NCBI GenBank assembly: GCA_947589175.1
Contig: CANPZR010000066.1
Location: forward strand, 1-10,806
Length of the DNA stretch: 10,806 bases
Source of the DNA: an uncultured Lachnospiraceae bacterium
GTDB taxonomy: Bacteria; Bacillota; Clostridia; Lachnospirales; Lachnospiraceae
Direction of reading: 5' to 3'
Shown: positions 1 to 6,780 of the stretch, one piece after another
How the letters are laid out: each line of letters starts with the position of its first letter
Numbering within the stretch: position 1 is the stretch's first letter
Translations under genes and position numbers: made by a program
The notes under the pieces: model-generated
The model's database searches: none
What the model saw: the letters and a program-made list of their open reading frames with translations, nothing else
What the model was told of the DNA's origin: nothing

Positions 1-12
1 CTAACCGCATTT

Positions 13-981
13 TCAGACATCTGTCACAACCTCCAGATTTTCAGCGATGTCGCTGACCAGACAACAGTTTCCATAGCTCATGGCCTCCAGCAAACTGATC
101 GGCATCCCCTCTACATCGCTTGGCAATACATATACATACGCATTGCTGTACAGTTCCTCCAGCAATTCCCCCTGGACAAAACCGGTTAGAATTACCCTGG
201 GATCCTGCGCTGCCTTTTCTCTGACTTCATTCACATAATCATCGGTATGGCTGCTGCCTCCCGCTATGACCAGTTTCTTATCCGTCTGTATTTCTTTATA
301 GGCATCCAGCAGATAATGCACTCCCTTTTCCGGTACAAGTCTGGCAAGAAAAAGAATGTAGTTTCCTTTCTCCAGCCCCCATTTCCCCCGGATGTAATCA
401 TCCGATTTCTTTTCCGGTCGTGTCACACCGTTTGGTATCAGAACGGTGTCTCTCTGGTAGGTATCTTTGAAGTACTTCTGCATATTTGCTGATAAAACAA
501 TCAGTTCATCTGCATATTTGGCCGCCATTTTCTCACCAAACAAAAGAAACCTTGTGGCAAATCCACCCCATTTTGACCTCTGCCAATCCAGTCCATGTAT
601 AGTCGCTACTGTCTTTATACGAAACAGATGCGGAATCCAGATCATAGAACATGGTCCTTCTGCATGGTAATGAATTACATCATAACGTCCAAATAAAGCC
701 CGGATAGTCGCGAGAAAAGAATAAACAAGGGCATTTAGTTTTTTATTCTGGAATGTCGGGATGGTGATAATGCGTATCCCGCGATATTCCTTCAATTTCT
801 TTTGTCTTTCCCCGTCATTTTCTTTCCCTGATACATGATGACCGCTTCGGTTGTAAACATCTACTCGATGCCCGGCCTTCACCATGCGGATTGCCAGCTG
901 TTCTACGACAATCTCTATTCCGCCTTCTCTGGAAGGTATCCGTTTGTGACCGATCATCGCAATCTTCAATGGTTTCTCCAT
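13..981 (-). CDS. GT4-family glycosyltransferase, 3' end frameshifted or incomplete
   Basis: A GT-B fold glycosyltransferase (GT4), expected to move a sugar from a nucleotide-sugar donor onto a lipid-linked polysaccharide intermediate at the inner face of the membrane. Seen: an N-terminal Rossmann start with IGHKRIPSREGGIE, as in DUF1972/rhamnosyltransferase-like GT4 proteins; HYHAEGP in the middle; ILFLARLVPEKG opening the C-terminal domain; and the donor-site motif EGMPISLLEAMSYG near residues 293-306. Family members usually run 350-400 residues, but this frame stops after about 322, shortly after SDIAENLEVV. Read one frame over, the last bases give SENAV, which continues the fold naturally, so a single-base indel is likely and the gene probably runs off the window. 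Two starts are possible: ATG at 981 preceded by GGAG, or GTG at 987 preceded by GGGAG. It lies 36 bases after the truncated recombinase and is presumably the first sugar gene of the operon. Confidence 0.85.
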   Translation of the reverse strand: MEKPLKIAMIGHKRIPSREGGIEIVVEQLAIRMVKAGHRVDVYNRSGHHVSGKENDGERQKKLKEYRGIRIITIPTFQNKKLNALVYSFLATIRALFGRYDVIHYHAEGPCSMIWIPHLFRIKTVATIHGLDWQRSKWGGFATRFLLFGEKMAAKYADELIVLSANMQKYFKDTYQRDTVLIPNGVTRPEKKSDDYIRGKWGLEKGNYILFLARLVPEKGVHYLLDAYKEIQTDKKLVIAGGSSHTDDYVNEVREKAAQDPRVILTGFVQGELLEELYSNAYVYVLPSDVEGMPISLLEAMSYGNCCLVSDIAENLEVVTDV

Positions 982-1017
982 CAGCACTCCATCTCCCGCA
1001 AAATATGATGCTCGCCC

Positions 1018-1773
1018 CTATCCCTCCATCGAACTATCCACCATCGGATAAAACGGATAGTAATCGTGCATCCTCGGCATCTTCAATTTCTGAAGATTCA
1101 CCCGCTCCTCGTCCACTCCCGCCAGCCGGCAGAGCTGCTTGACATTTCTCCACATATAAGAGCGGTCAATGGGATTTCCTTCCGGCGTGCGGAACAAAAT
1201 TCCATTTTTAAATTTCATCTGACGGCTATATATCAGCAGCGACTCTTGCAGATAATCCGGGATCACCAGCTCCCTGGTATGTTTTCTCCTTGTAACAGAA
1301 AGTTTTCCTTTCTTCACCGCTTCTACCGTCAATAGCTTTAGTTCGGAAACGCGCAGATCCATATGGCACAATGTCTGAATTATCATCATTAGTCGGTAAT
1401 CCTCCATATACAGTGCTGTGGATACCAGTTTTTGATAATCGGCACGGGAAATGTATCGCCCACCATCGTTAAACAATGTTGGTTCTACACTGTATGCCGT
1501 GACTGTGACTTCCGGCTCCCAATTCATGGCACGGCAAAATCCCCGGACAGCAAAGAGGAACGTGTTGGCGCTGCTCTTTTTGTAGTGCCTGTCCTCCACC
1601 AGCCAGTTTTTAAAGGATTCCAGCGATGTCGACGTGATTTCTCTTCCGTCTAAAAATTCATCTAGCTTCCCTAACTTGGTGACATACTGATTCACGGTTT
1701 CTTCACCTACCCGGACGTCATTCCGAAGCCATACCTTGAAATCTTCCACCTGTTCTTCTGTAATTGTTTTCAC
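1018..1773 (-). CDS. Truncated tyrosine recombinase lacking the HxxR, H and Tyr motifs
   Basis: Paralogue of the complete recombinase at 2658-3512. The two align without net gaps in numbering: the first catalytic arginine is residue 141 in both (MDLRVSEL here), and GNPIDRSYMWRNVKQLCRLAGVDEERV matches the same stretch of the other. The similarity stops at Val225, exactly where the complete protein reads FPHNLRH. Here an unrelated 26-residue tail rich in Met, Tyr and Pro follows. The HxxR motif, the second His and the nucleophilic Tyr are therefore absent, and strand exchange is not expected. The SAM-like N-terminal DNA-binding domain (about residues 1-95) is intact, so it could still bind DNA or pair with the active enzyme. 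The start is GTG at 1771-1773, overlapping the loaP stop by four bases (GTGA). It may be a decaying duplicate or a retained non-catalytic regulator; the sequence alone cannot decide. Confidence 0.85.
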   Translation of the reverse strand: MKTITEEQVEDFKVWLRNDVRVGEETVNQYVTKLGKLDEFLDGREITSTSLESFKNWLVEDRHYKKSSANTFLFAVRGFCRAMNWEPEVTVTAYSVEPTLFNDGGRYISRADYQKLVSTALYMEDYRLMMIIQTLCHMDLRVSELKLLTVEAVKKGKLSVTRRKHTRELVIPDYLQESLLIYSRQMKFKNGILFRTPEGNPIDRSYMWRNVKQLCRLAGVDEERVNLQKLKMPRMHDYYPFYPMVDSSMEG

Positions 1774-2330
1774 CGCTCCATACCCCCAAGCGCCGGCACG
1801 CCGATAGCTGCCGTATTGATTTTCTTTACGATTTCCAGTGTGACCTGAACCTGTCTTACCGTCCCAAGAAGCTGTACTTCTAGATTGGCCAGCCTTCTGT
1901 GCCTGTCCACCTTCTTGATCAGCCTGTACTTTTTCTCATCCTGAAGCGGTCCCTCGTAAATCTCGAACTGTCCGTCAATCAGATTTCCGGTCGATTTCTG
2001 TATGACATGGCGCTCATCCATCAATTCTTCCAGAAATCGCTGTTCTTCCGGGTAAACAGGAACAAAATCCTTCCCGACGCGCACCGGCTTCATAATGCGG
2101 GACAGCGGTTTCAGCCGCTCCTGCACTTCTTCCGGCTGTTCGGTGTCCAGAAAGAAATAATCCGGGAACAGCGGCAACAGCTTTTCGTGCCATTCTTTCT
2201 TAAAATGCTTCAGACAAATATACCTTGGAATAAAAAGTTCTTTTACCACTCCTTCCGGCATGGCAGTCCTGCATTTGCCGCATACCTTTTCTATGTCCTC
2301 ATTGCCCAGAGCCTGCACTACATACCACAT
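1770..2330 (-). CDS. loaP: LoaP-type NusG paralogue, transcription antiterminator
   Basis: A 186-residue specialised NusG paralogue. It has an NGN domain starting MWYVVQ, then LFIPRY (about 33-38) and PLFPDYFFLDT (about 53-63; the family usually has PLFPGYVF). A KOW-type C-terminus follows, with DGQFEIYEGPL and KKVDRHRRLANLEV (about 119-152). Known for LoaP: it binds RNA polymerase and a leader hairpin and lets transcription pass terminators in long polysaccharide or antibiotic operons in Firmicutes. The start at 2330 is chosen because AAAGGAAG lies just upstream; the frame stays open to 2393 but that stretch holds no ribosome-binding site and runs into the inverted repeat. It is the first gene after the invertible promoter and overlaps the next gene by four bases, so it would be switched together with the glycosyltransferase genes. 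NusG itself is unlikely given the sequence style and context. I could not pick out its RNA target hairpin in the 56-base leader. Confidence 0.85.
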   Translation of the reverse strand: MWYVVQALGNEDIEKVCGKCRTAMPEGVVKELFIPRYICLKHFKKEWHEKLLPLFPDYFFLDTEQPEEVQERLKPLSRIMKPVRVGKDFVPVYPEEQRFLEELMDERHVIQKSTGNLIDGQFEIYEGPLQDEKKYRLIKKVDRHRRLANLEVQLLGTVRQVQVTLEIVKKINTAAIGVPALGGMER

Positions 2331-2386
2331 GAATCCGCTTCCTTTCTGCACAGAATACCGCACCTTTTCGCTTGATCCGGCAGTTG

Positions 2387-2405
2387 TCCACATAATTTAT
2401 ATTAT
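2387..2405. repeat. Left inverted repeat of the invertible promoter (19 bp)
   Basis: TCCACATAATTTATATTAT on the plus strand. It is a perfect inverted copy of 2637-2655; the match ends abruptly on both sides. The repeat contains an internal dyad, ATAAT-N4-ATTAT, as expected for a tyrosine recombinase core site with two binding arms. It lies 56 bases upstream of the loaP start. Confidence 0.88.
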
Positions 2406-2582
2406 GGAGGACAAAGAGCCACAACGTGCGGAAAAACGTTAAATAAACAGATCCTTTCAAGCGAAAAAAAAGACAGAACAGACAAACTTACGAATTACAA
2501 AGAAACATATTTTATACCATCATAAAACATTTATAAAAATGAAACGGACGCAAATAACGCTGAAATATGAAAATTTTAGTAC

Positions 2583-2611
2583 TTGCATATGCCACGGATG
2601 TATGGTATACT
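2583..2611 (+). promoter_or_regulatory. Extended -10 sigma-A promoter inside the invertible segment
   Basis: A -35 TTGCAT (2583-2588), a 17-base spacer and a -10 TATACT (2606-2611) preceded by TGG, giving an extended -10. The start would be near 2618. A dyad CTTCTC-N10-GAGAAG (2610-2631) overlaps the -10 edge and start region and could be an operator. In this orientation transcription leaves through the right repeat and runs antisense through the recombinase gene. Confidence 0.65.
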
Positions 2612-2636
2612 TCTCTTGATTCTAGGAGAAGTTCAT

Positions 2637-2655
2637 ATAATATAAATTATGTGGA
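2637..2655. repeat. Right inverted repeat of the invertible promoter (19 bp)
   Basis: ATAATATAAATTATGTGGA on the plus strand, the exact reverse complement of 2387-2405. It ends two bases before the stop codon of the adjacent tyrosine recombinase (2658-2660), a typical spacing for an invertase and its site. Confidence 0.88.
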
Positions 2656-2657
2656 TT

Positions 2658-3512
2658 TTATATTTTCACTAACAGGTCCATCCTTTCTAACAGCTTTCGG
2701 TACTTGCTATATGATTCTTTTAGATAAATCCTAGTCGTTTCAATGTTACTGTGTCCCATCATATCCGCCAGTTTGACAACATCATGAGTTAATCTGTAGA
2801 ATGTCCGGGCGAAAAGATGGCGCAGATTGTGGGGGAATACCTTGTCCTCATCGACTCCGGCTATCCGGCACAGTTTTTTCATCTCCCGCCAGATATAGCT
2901 CCGGTCCAGCGCCTTTCCCTTTTTCGTCTGGAACACGGGTCCTCTTTTTATGCCGCACTGATAGACATAGCAGAGCAGGCTCTTTTGCAACTCCTTAGGC
3001 AGCATGATCTTCCGCTCTTTTCCCTTGTTGTAGATAGACGCCGTGCCGTTTTTTAGCGCCTGTACGGTGATGAAAGCCAGCTCTCCTACCCGTATGCCTG
3101 TGGCGCAGATGGTCTGGATGACCAGACCAAGCCGGATTTTCCCGGTCTCCGCAGCTGCCTTCACCAGTTTCTTGTATTCTTCCTTGGTCAGTTCTTTTTC
3201 TTCCGGCATAAACGTCTCTTTCTGGATTTTATATGTGCTTACCCTCAGATCATGCCACTCCATAAACTCAAAGAACTGGTTCGCCGCCACAAGATAGGTA
3301 TTGACGCTGGTGGTCTGGTAATCCATTTCGTTTTTCAGACAGTCCTTGTACTCCAGTACCAGCTCCCGATTCAGGCTCCGCCCCGCCGCGTAGTCCAGCA
3401 GCTTTTCTAAGTCGCCCATGTACTTGGTTATAGTATTTTTGCTTTTTTCCTGTTCGTAGAGATACGCTCGGAAATTCTCCAGTGCTTTAGGGGTGATTTT
3501 TCTTTTTTTCAT
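2658..3512 (-). CDS. Complete tyrosine recombinase, probable promoter invertase
   Basis: A 284-residue phage-integrase-family enzyme that cuts and rejoins DNA through a 3'-phosphotyrosine. The N-terminal SAM-like DNA-binding domain covers about residues 8-95. The catalytic domain has Arg141 (TGIRVGEL), Lys165 or Lys168 in the beta hairpin NKGKERKI, His228 and Arg231 (FPHNLRHLFA), His254 (MGHSNIETT) and the nucleophile Tyr263 (TRIYL), so the full active set is present. The start at 3512 is set by AGGAGG eight bases upstream; the frame extends to 3545 without a better signal. The stop lies two bases from a perfect 19-bp inverted repeat flanking a promoter, so its likely job is inverting that promoter. 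A hairpin with a T-tract ends right at its ribosome-binding site, suggesting attenuation. It could instead be the integrase of the neighbouring ICE remnant, but the adjacent repeats and the paralogue after loaP favour the switch role. Confidence 0.92.
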   Translation of the reverse strand: MKKRKITPKALENFRAYLYEQEKSKNTITKYMGDLEKLLDYAAGRSLNRELVLEYKDCLKNEMDYQTTSVNTYLVAANQFFEFMEWHDLRVSTYKIQKETFMPEEKELTKEEYKKLVKAAAETGKIRLGLVIQTICATGIRVGELAFITVQALKNGTASIYNKGKERKIMLPKELQKSLLCYVYQCGIKRGPVFQTKKGKALDRSYIWREMKKLCRIAGVDEDKVFPHNLRHLFARTFYRLTHDVVKLADMMGHSNIETTRIYLKESYSKYRKLLERMDLLVKI

Positions 3513-3535
3513 AGGTTTTGCCTCCTTAAAAATAC

Positions 3536-3593
3536 AGGCAGGCAATGCCGTGATGCAACATTCTGCACCTGACCTGCACTGTCTGCCTTTTTT
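3536..3593. terminator. Bidirectional rho-independent terminator or attenuator upstream of the recombinase
   Basis: A 13-position stem (3536-3548 with 3576-3588, 11 Watson-Crick pairs) and a 27-base loop. On the plus strand it runs straight into TTTTTT (3588-3593), a good terminator. On the minus strand the same stem is followed, three bases on, by TTTTT and then at once by the recombinase AGGAGG. It would stop antisense RNA from the OFF-facing promoter and damp read-through from the ICE remnant into the recombinase. Confidence 0.65.
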
Positions 3594-3612
3594 AGTTTAT
3601 CTTTATCATACT

Positions 3613-3762
3613 TCATTTAGGTCTTTTACGCAGAAAATTAAAGGAAATCTTTTTCTTCTCATGGTAGGCATTGAGGATTTCCCCGTAAAGCGCCTCGCGG
3701 AACTCCTTTGTAATTTTGCTGTCATTTCTATTCACTTCACTGATTCTGATCCTATAATTCAT
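3613..3762 (-). CDS. Small basic protein of unknown function (49 aa)
   Basis: MNYRIRISEVNRND... ending FLRKRPK; 49 residues with a strongly basic C-terminus and a predicted helical middle (KEFREALYGEILNAYHEKKK). The start at 3762 is clear because GGAGG stands five bases before the ATG; the longer frame to 3828 overlaps the sortase end. It lies 34 bases downstream of the sortase and probably belongs to the same ICE-derived transcript. I do not recognise the family. Its size, charge and place would suit a small nucleic-acid-binding or accessory ICE protein, but that is only a guess. Confidence 0.6.
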   Translation of the reverse strand: MNYRIRISEVNRNDSKITKEFREALYGEILNAYHEKKKISFNFLRKRPK

Positions 3763-3796
3763 GATTACCTCCGTTCCGAAAACATTTTGTTTCCTA

Positions 3797-4405
3797 TTAT
3801 GAATGTCCTGCTCTACACTCATTGTCATCTGTTGCTAATTTACAGCGGCATACAAACCTCTGCGAGCCGTGATAGGCACATGTAAAAAGAGTAAGCCTTT
3901 CTTCGTCACTCTCCGCGCGGACGGATGTATCGTAAGATCCTACTATTCCGGTATCCTCCACTATATAAGTGTGCGTTGCCATCTCTTTATCTGTTACCTT
4001 GACCTCGGCTCCGTCCGCAATGCTGGAAAGATTCGTGAAAAAAATCCCCCTGCTGCTACCATTATGTCCTGCCAGTACGCAGTTTCCCTTTTCCAAAAGC
4101 CCTGCCGTCTCCGGCAGATGACCGATACCCATATTCAGGTGTCCGGCGTCCGCGCCTTCAAAAATCGGGTATCGGATGTTAAGGCTCTCAATCTCAAGAA
4201 TGCCGATGGCGCCTTCGGGAAGTTTCGCGGAAGCCTTCTTTTTACTAATGCCGGCTTTGCCTTTTTCATCCCCCTCATCCTCTGTCACTCCAATCTGGTT
4301 GATATAATCTTCTGCCTGCCTTTTGTCAAAAAAGCGGAACAGAAAAGGGACTGCCGCAAGAGCAATCCCCACAGTAATAAGAAATACAATTCCTTTTTTG
4401 CTCAA
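3797..4405 (-). CDS. Class D-like sortase of an ICE remnant
   Basis: A 202-residue cysteine transpeptidase that would cleave a C-terminal sorting motif on secreted proteins and join them to the cell wall or to pilin-like partners outside the membrane. Seen: one N-terminal membrane segment (about residues 4-24) after MSKK, then IGILEIESLNIRYPIFEG, then catalytic His114 in AGHNG, Cys176 in TLFTC and Arg183 in QRFVCRCKL. The length and the TLxTC context fit class D sortases better than class B. The start is TTG (4403-4405), two bases after the helicase stop, with a GAGG just before it, so translation looks coupled. Sortase genes beside large SNF2 helicase genes are common in clostridial integrative elements. 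It appears intact although the rest of the element is missing; no substrate gene is visible here. Confidence 0.85.
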   Translation of the reverse strand: MSKKGIVFLITVGIALAAVPFLFRFFDKRQAEDYINQIGVTEDEGDEKGKAGISKKKASAKLPEGAIGILEIESLNIRYPIFEGADAGHLNMGIGHLPETAGLLEKGNCVLAGHNGSSRGIFFTNLSSIADGAEVKVTDKEMATHTYIVEDTGIVGSYDTSVRAESDEERLTLFTCAYHGSQRFVCRCKLATDDNECRAGHS

Positions 4406-4407
4406 TC

Positions 4408-6371
4408 TTACCTCACCCTTTCTTCTCGTATTTCCCTGTCATCTTCCCGGATTTCTGTTTTTGGCTGGCTGCTGTCAGAATTTTCCCTGCTCAGGTCAAG
4501 TTCTGCATTGATCTCATACTGGCGGGCCAGTTTCTGTTTTAATTCTTCCTCATGTAAAAAGGGCTTTTCGTAATCCTCTTTCGCCCGTTCCATATTACGG
4601 CGGTATTCCTCCAATCGCTGTTCCAGAAAAGCAATCTTTTCCTGAATGCCATTGAAAGCGTTTTCAAGACGCATTATCAGCCCTATGGGGGAAGTAGACA
4701 TCTCTATGCTGTAGCTGGTTCTTCCAGAAAGCAGCAGATAGTTAGTTCCCATGAAATTCTTTTCAACAGAAAGGGTAAACCCTTTATACCTGCCCAGTTC
4801 TGTCGTCAATCCAACCTTTGCCCTGCTGATCGCCGCAATCAGCGCGGTTCCTCCATCCACCCTTTCTTCATAGGCAGTGTTGCCCACGGTAACAGAAAAT
4901 TCCGGTTCTTTCGCCGCCATTTCATCACGGGCAAGAACATCCGCATGGACGCACTCCAATTTTTCCTCTGCGGCCTTGATCAGCTTTGGATACTTCACCG
5001 TAAAATCATCCTGATTCTGATAATGCTTCTGGTCATAGGAGGACTTTAGCAGTTTCAGCCTCTGTACATCATTGTCAATTTCCATCTTTTCCTTAATCAA
5101 GGGATTGCCCGTTGCAACTGCCTTAATCTCCGCATACTGGAACGTCACCTCATCAATGTCCTCGCAGCTTCTGGATACAGACTTGCTTGTCATGATCTGA
5201 GAGATAAAACGCTGCTTGTTCTCTACAATGCTCCAAGAATACGCATCAAAAGTCCCTTTTGTCACATATCGGTAAACAGCCACCTCGCTGTTTTCATTGC
5301 CCTGGCGTAATCCCCTTCCCTCCCTCTGCTCAATGCTGGAGGGTTTCCAAGGACAGTCTACATGGTGCATGGCAATCAGATGAGTCTGGACATTGACGCC
5401 GGTTCCGCACTTATCCGTCGAGCCGATCAGGATCTTTTTTGTCCCCTGCCGCATTTCACGGAACAGTACTTCTCTCTGGGCGTCAGTCTTTGCGTCATGC
5501 ACGAAAGCAATCTCATCCGGCGGGATTCCCATACGCACCAGTTCCGTCTTGATATAGTTATAGACGTCAAATTCATTGCCCCGCTTATAGTAATCTGGAT
5601 CCAGCATTTCCTCTTTCCAGCTTCCCTTTGGCGTCCCAATATCTGAAAAAACAAGCTGCGTGCCGATAATTCCCTGCTCTTTTGCCTGCTGGTATTCATG
5701 GAAGATATTCTCGGCTACCTGCTGCAGTTTTCCTGAAGGATTGGCAGGAGCTGTCGGTTCCAGCAGCCTTGCGTCCGTGCCAAGAAGCCTTGCATCATTT
5801 GTAATCTTCAAGAAATTGTCTACGTCTGGCTTCACGCTCCCGCTGTGGATTTTCTCAGCCCGTTCCACAAATTCCTCCATGACTTCCTTGGTGTACCAGT
5901 CCGGCTCTGTACTCTCGATTACATAATTTCCCCCTCGCAGCGCCGGCACCTCCAAATCCAGCGTGTCCCTCATCCGTATATCCGCTGTCTCTTTAAAGAG
6001 ATTCATTAACTCCGGCAGATTCTTAAAACGATTAAAGCGGTTCCGAAACTGGAAACCGTTCCCCTCTACATTCAGTTCCAGTGAGCTTGTCACTTCCCCG
6101 AAATTTGCCGCCCAGCTGTCAAAGTGATAAATGCCTAACTGCTCCAGCGCCTCTTTCTGAAGAAATGCCTGCATGACATACATCTCGCACATGGTATTGC
6201 TAATCGGAGTGCCGGTCGCAAATACGATTCCTCTGCCGCCGTTTATTTCGGATATATACTGGCACTTCATAAACATATCCATGGCCCGCTTGCTCCCATT
6301 GCCGGTAATCCCGGCGACATTTGTCATTTTAGAAAAAATGCTCAGGTTCTTAAACGCATGCGCTTCTGCTT
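4408..6371 (-). pseudogene. Truncated SF2/SNF2 helicase of an ICE, N-terminal part lost
   Basis: C-terminal half of a very large ICE protein in which a SNF2-type helicase often follows a DNA methylase region. Seen, numbering the open frame from 6444: EAHAFKN, the tail of the DEAH box (27-33); ATGTPISN (76-83, motif III region); STDKCGTGVNV (342-351, motif V); QREGRGLRQG (373-382, motif VI); and a long coiled-coil-like C-terminus rich in Glu, Lys and Arg. The Walker A lysine and the first part of the DEAH box are missing, so ATP hydrolysis is not expected. Homology stops at 6371, directly against an IS-end-like motif starting at 6372. The frame stays open to an ATG at 6444, but those residues (LIKNIFFVSYL) are foreign and lack a good ribosome-binding site. 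It is a remnant, cut by an insertion or deletion. The stop is two bases before the sortase start. Confidence 0.85.
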
Positions 6372-6400
6372 GTGTCAAGTAAGAAACAAAAAAAATATTT
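6372..6400 (+). repeat. IS-end-like motif, copy 1
   Basis: GTGTCAAGTAAG followed by an A-rich stretch. The first 12 bases are an exact inverted copy of 7177-7188, and 16 or so of 21 match the copy at 6760-6780. Helicase homology ends at the base before it. TG...CA-type ends with several related copies resemble IS21-like termini, but I cannot name the family. Confidence 0.55.
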
Positions 6401-6519
6401 TTTATAAGAGATGCCATTCCCAATCTCCACAACAGGTGAATCACCTTTGTACCATAAAATCATCCGCATTCCATTTTCTATTCTTCAGTTTCGCTTTGAT
6501 TTCTACAATAAACACATTT
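6401..6519. other. Gene-free junk between the helicase and flavodoxin remnants
   Basis: No intact gene. On the minus strand two short out-of-phase readings look like decayed coding sequence: one ending ADDFMVQR, and one containing ILWYKGDSPVVEIGNGISYK. The second resembles the strand-rich end of a cyclophilin-like or flavodoxin-associated protein, which would fit the flavodoxin remnant beside it. A 13-base perfect palindrome, AGGTGAATCACCT, lies at 6434-6446. Confidence 0.35.
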
Positions 6520-6759
6520 TTACTTCACTTTCTTTTTCACCCATTTTGCCACGTTCTTACTGGACGCATCTATCAAGTCCTTTTCTTTTACCACTTTCGC
6601 ACCTTTAACCGATGCTTTTATCCCTTTTGTGCTAACAAAGATTACACTTCCGCCACCAATACAAAACGGCACAATCTTTTTCCCTTTCAGATTATAAGAT
6701 TCCAAAAAAGGTCGTATAATCATTGGGCTCTTCCCATGTCATATTGGATAACCTACATC
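6520..6759 (-). pseudogene. Flavodoxin-family pseudogene, C-terminal fragment with internal stop
   Basis: An open stretch from 6723 encodes MIIRPFLESYNLKGKKIVPFCIGGGS and a basic tail ending WVKKKVK. This matches the last third of long-chain flavodoxin-like proteins (usual form: GYPIWW...P...FLE.Y.L.GK.I.PFCTSGGSG). Going upstream in the same frame the sequence reads VGYPI, then TGA, then HGKSPMIIR. The TGA sits where a conserved Trp (TGG) is expected, so a one-base change created a stop. The homology ends at about 6759, where an IS-end-like motif begins. The FMN-binding N-terminus (TGNT loop) is absent. It is unrelated to the neighbouring operons and is most likely chromosomal debris moved by insertion sequences. 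It could be annotated as a 67-residue protein starting at 6723, but there is no convincing ribosome-binding site. Confidence 0.72.
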
Positions 6760-6780
6760 TGTCAAGTATGGGACAAAAAC
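6760..6780 (+). repeat. IS-end-like motif, copy 2
   Basis: TGTCAAGTATGGGACAAAAA, in the same orientation as the copy at 6372. It begins exactly where flavodoxin homology breaks off. With the inverted copy ending at 7187 it would bound a 428-bp segment without a transposase; with copy 1 that outer pair bounds about 817 bp. Confidence 0.55.

Larger units (their letters stand above)
2387..2655. other. Putative invertible promoter segment (phase switch)
   Basis: A 231-bp AT-rich, gene-free segment bounded by perfect 19-bp inverted repeats, beside a complete tyrosine recombinase gene on one side and loaP plus a polysaccharide gene on the other. This is the layout known for recombinase-driven phase variation of capsule loci. 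Inside is a clear promoter near the right end, which in this orientation fires rightward, away from loaP. I see no convincing minus-strand promoter in the segment; the best -10-like match, TATAAA near 2510-2516, lacks a -35. The given orientation therefore looks OFF for the polysaccharide genes. After inversion the promoter would read leftward, leaving a leader of roughly 95 bases before loaP. Inversion itself is inferred, not seen. Confidence 0.78.

Noticed and set aside
1899..2375. 158-residue plus-strand open frame opposite loaP
   Set aside because: It lies entirely antisense to a gene with clear NGN and KOW motifs, has no ribosome-binding site and shows no family resemblance.
2501..2530. 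Minus-strand promoter driving loaP in the present orientation (TATAAA near 2510)
   Set aside because: No -35 hexamer at 16-18 bases; the match is expected by chance in such AT-rich sequence.
3869..4573. 234-residue plus-strand open frame opposite the sortase and helicase end
   Set aside because: Shadow of the sortase; the peptide is Ser/Cys/Phe-rich and has no recognisable domain or start signal.
5427..5699. 90-residue minus-strand frame inside the helicase remnant
   Set aside because: It overlaps the helicase reading frame that carries motifs V and VI, in another phase, with no start signal.
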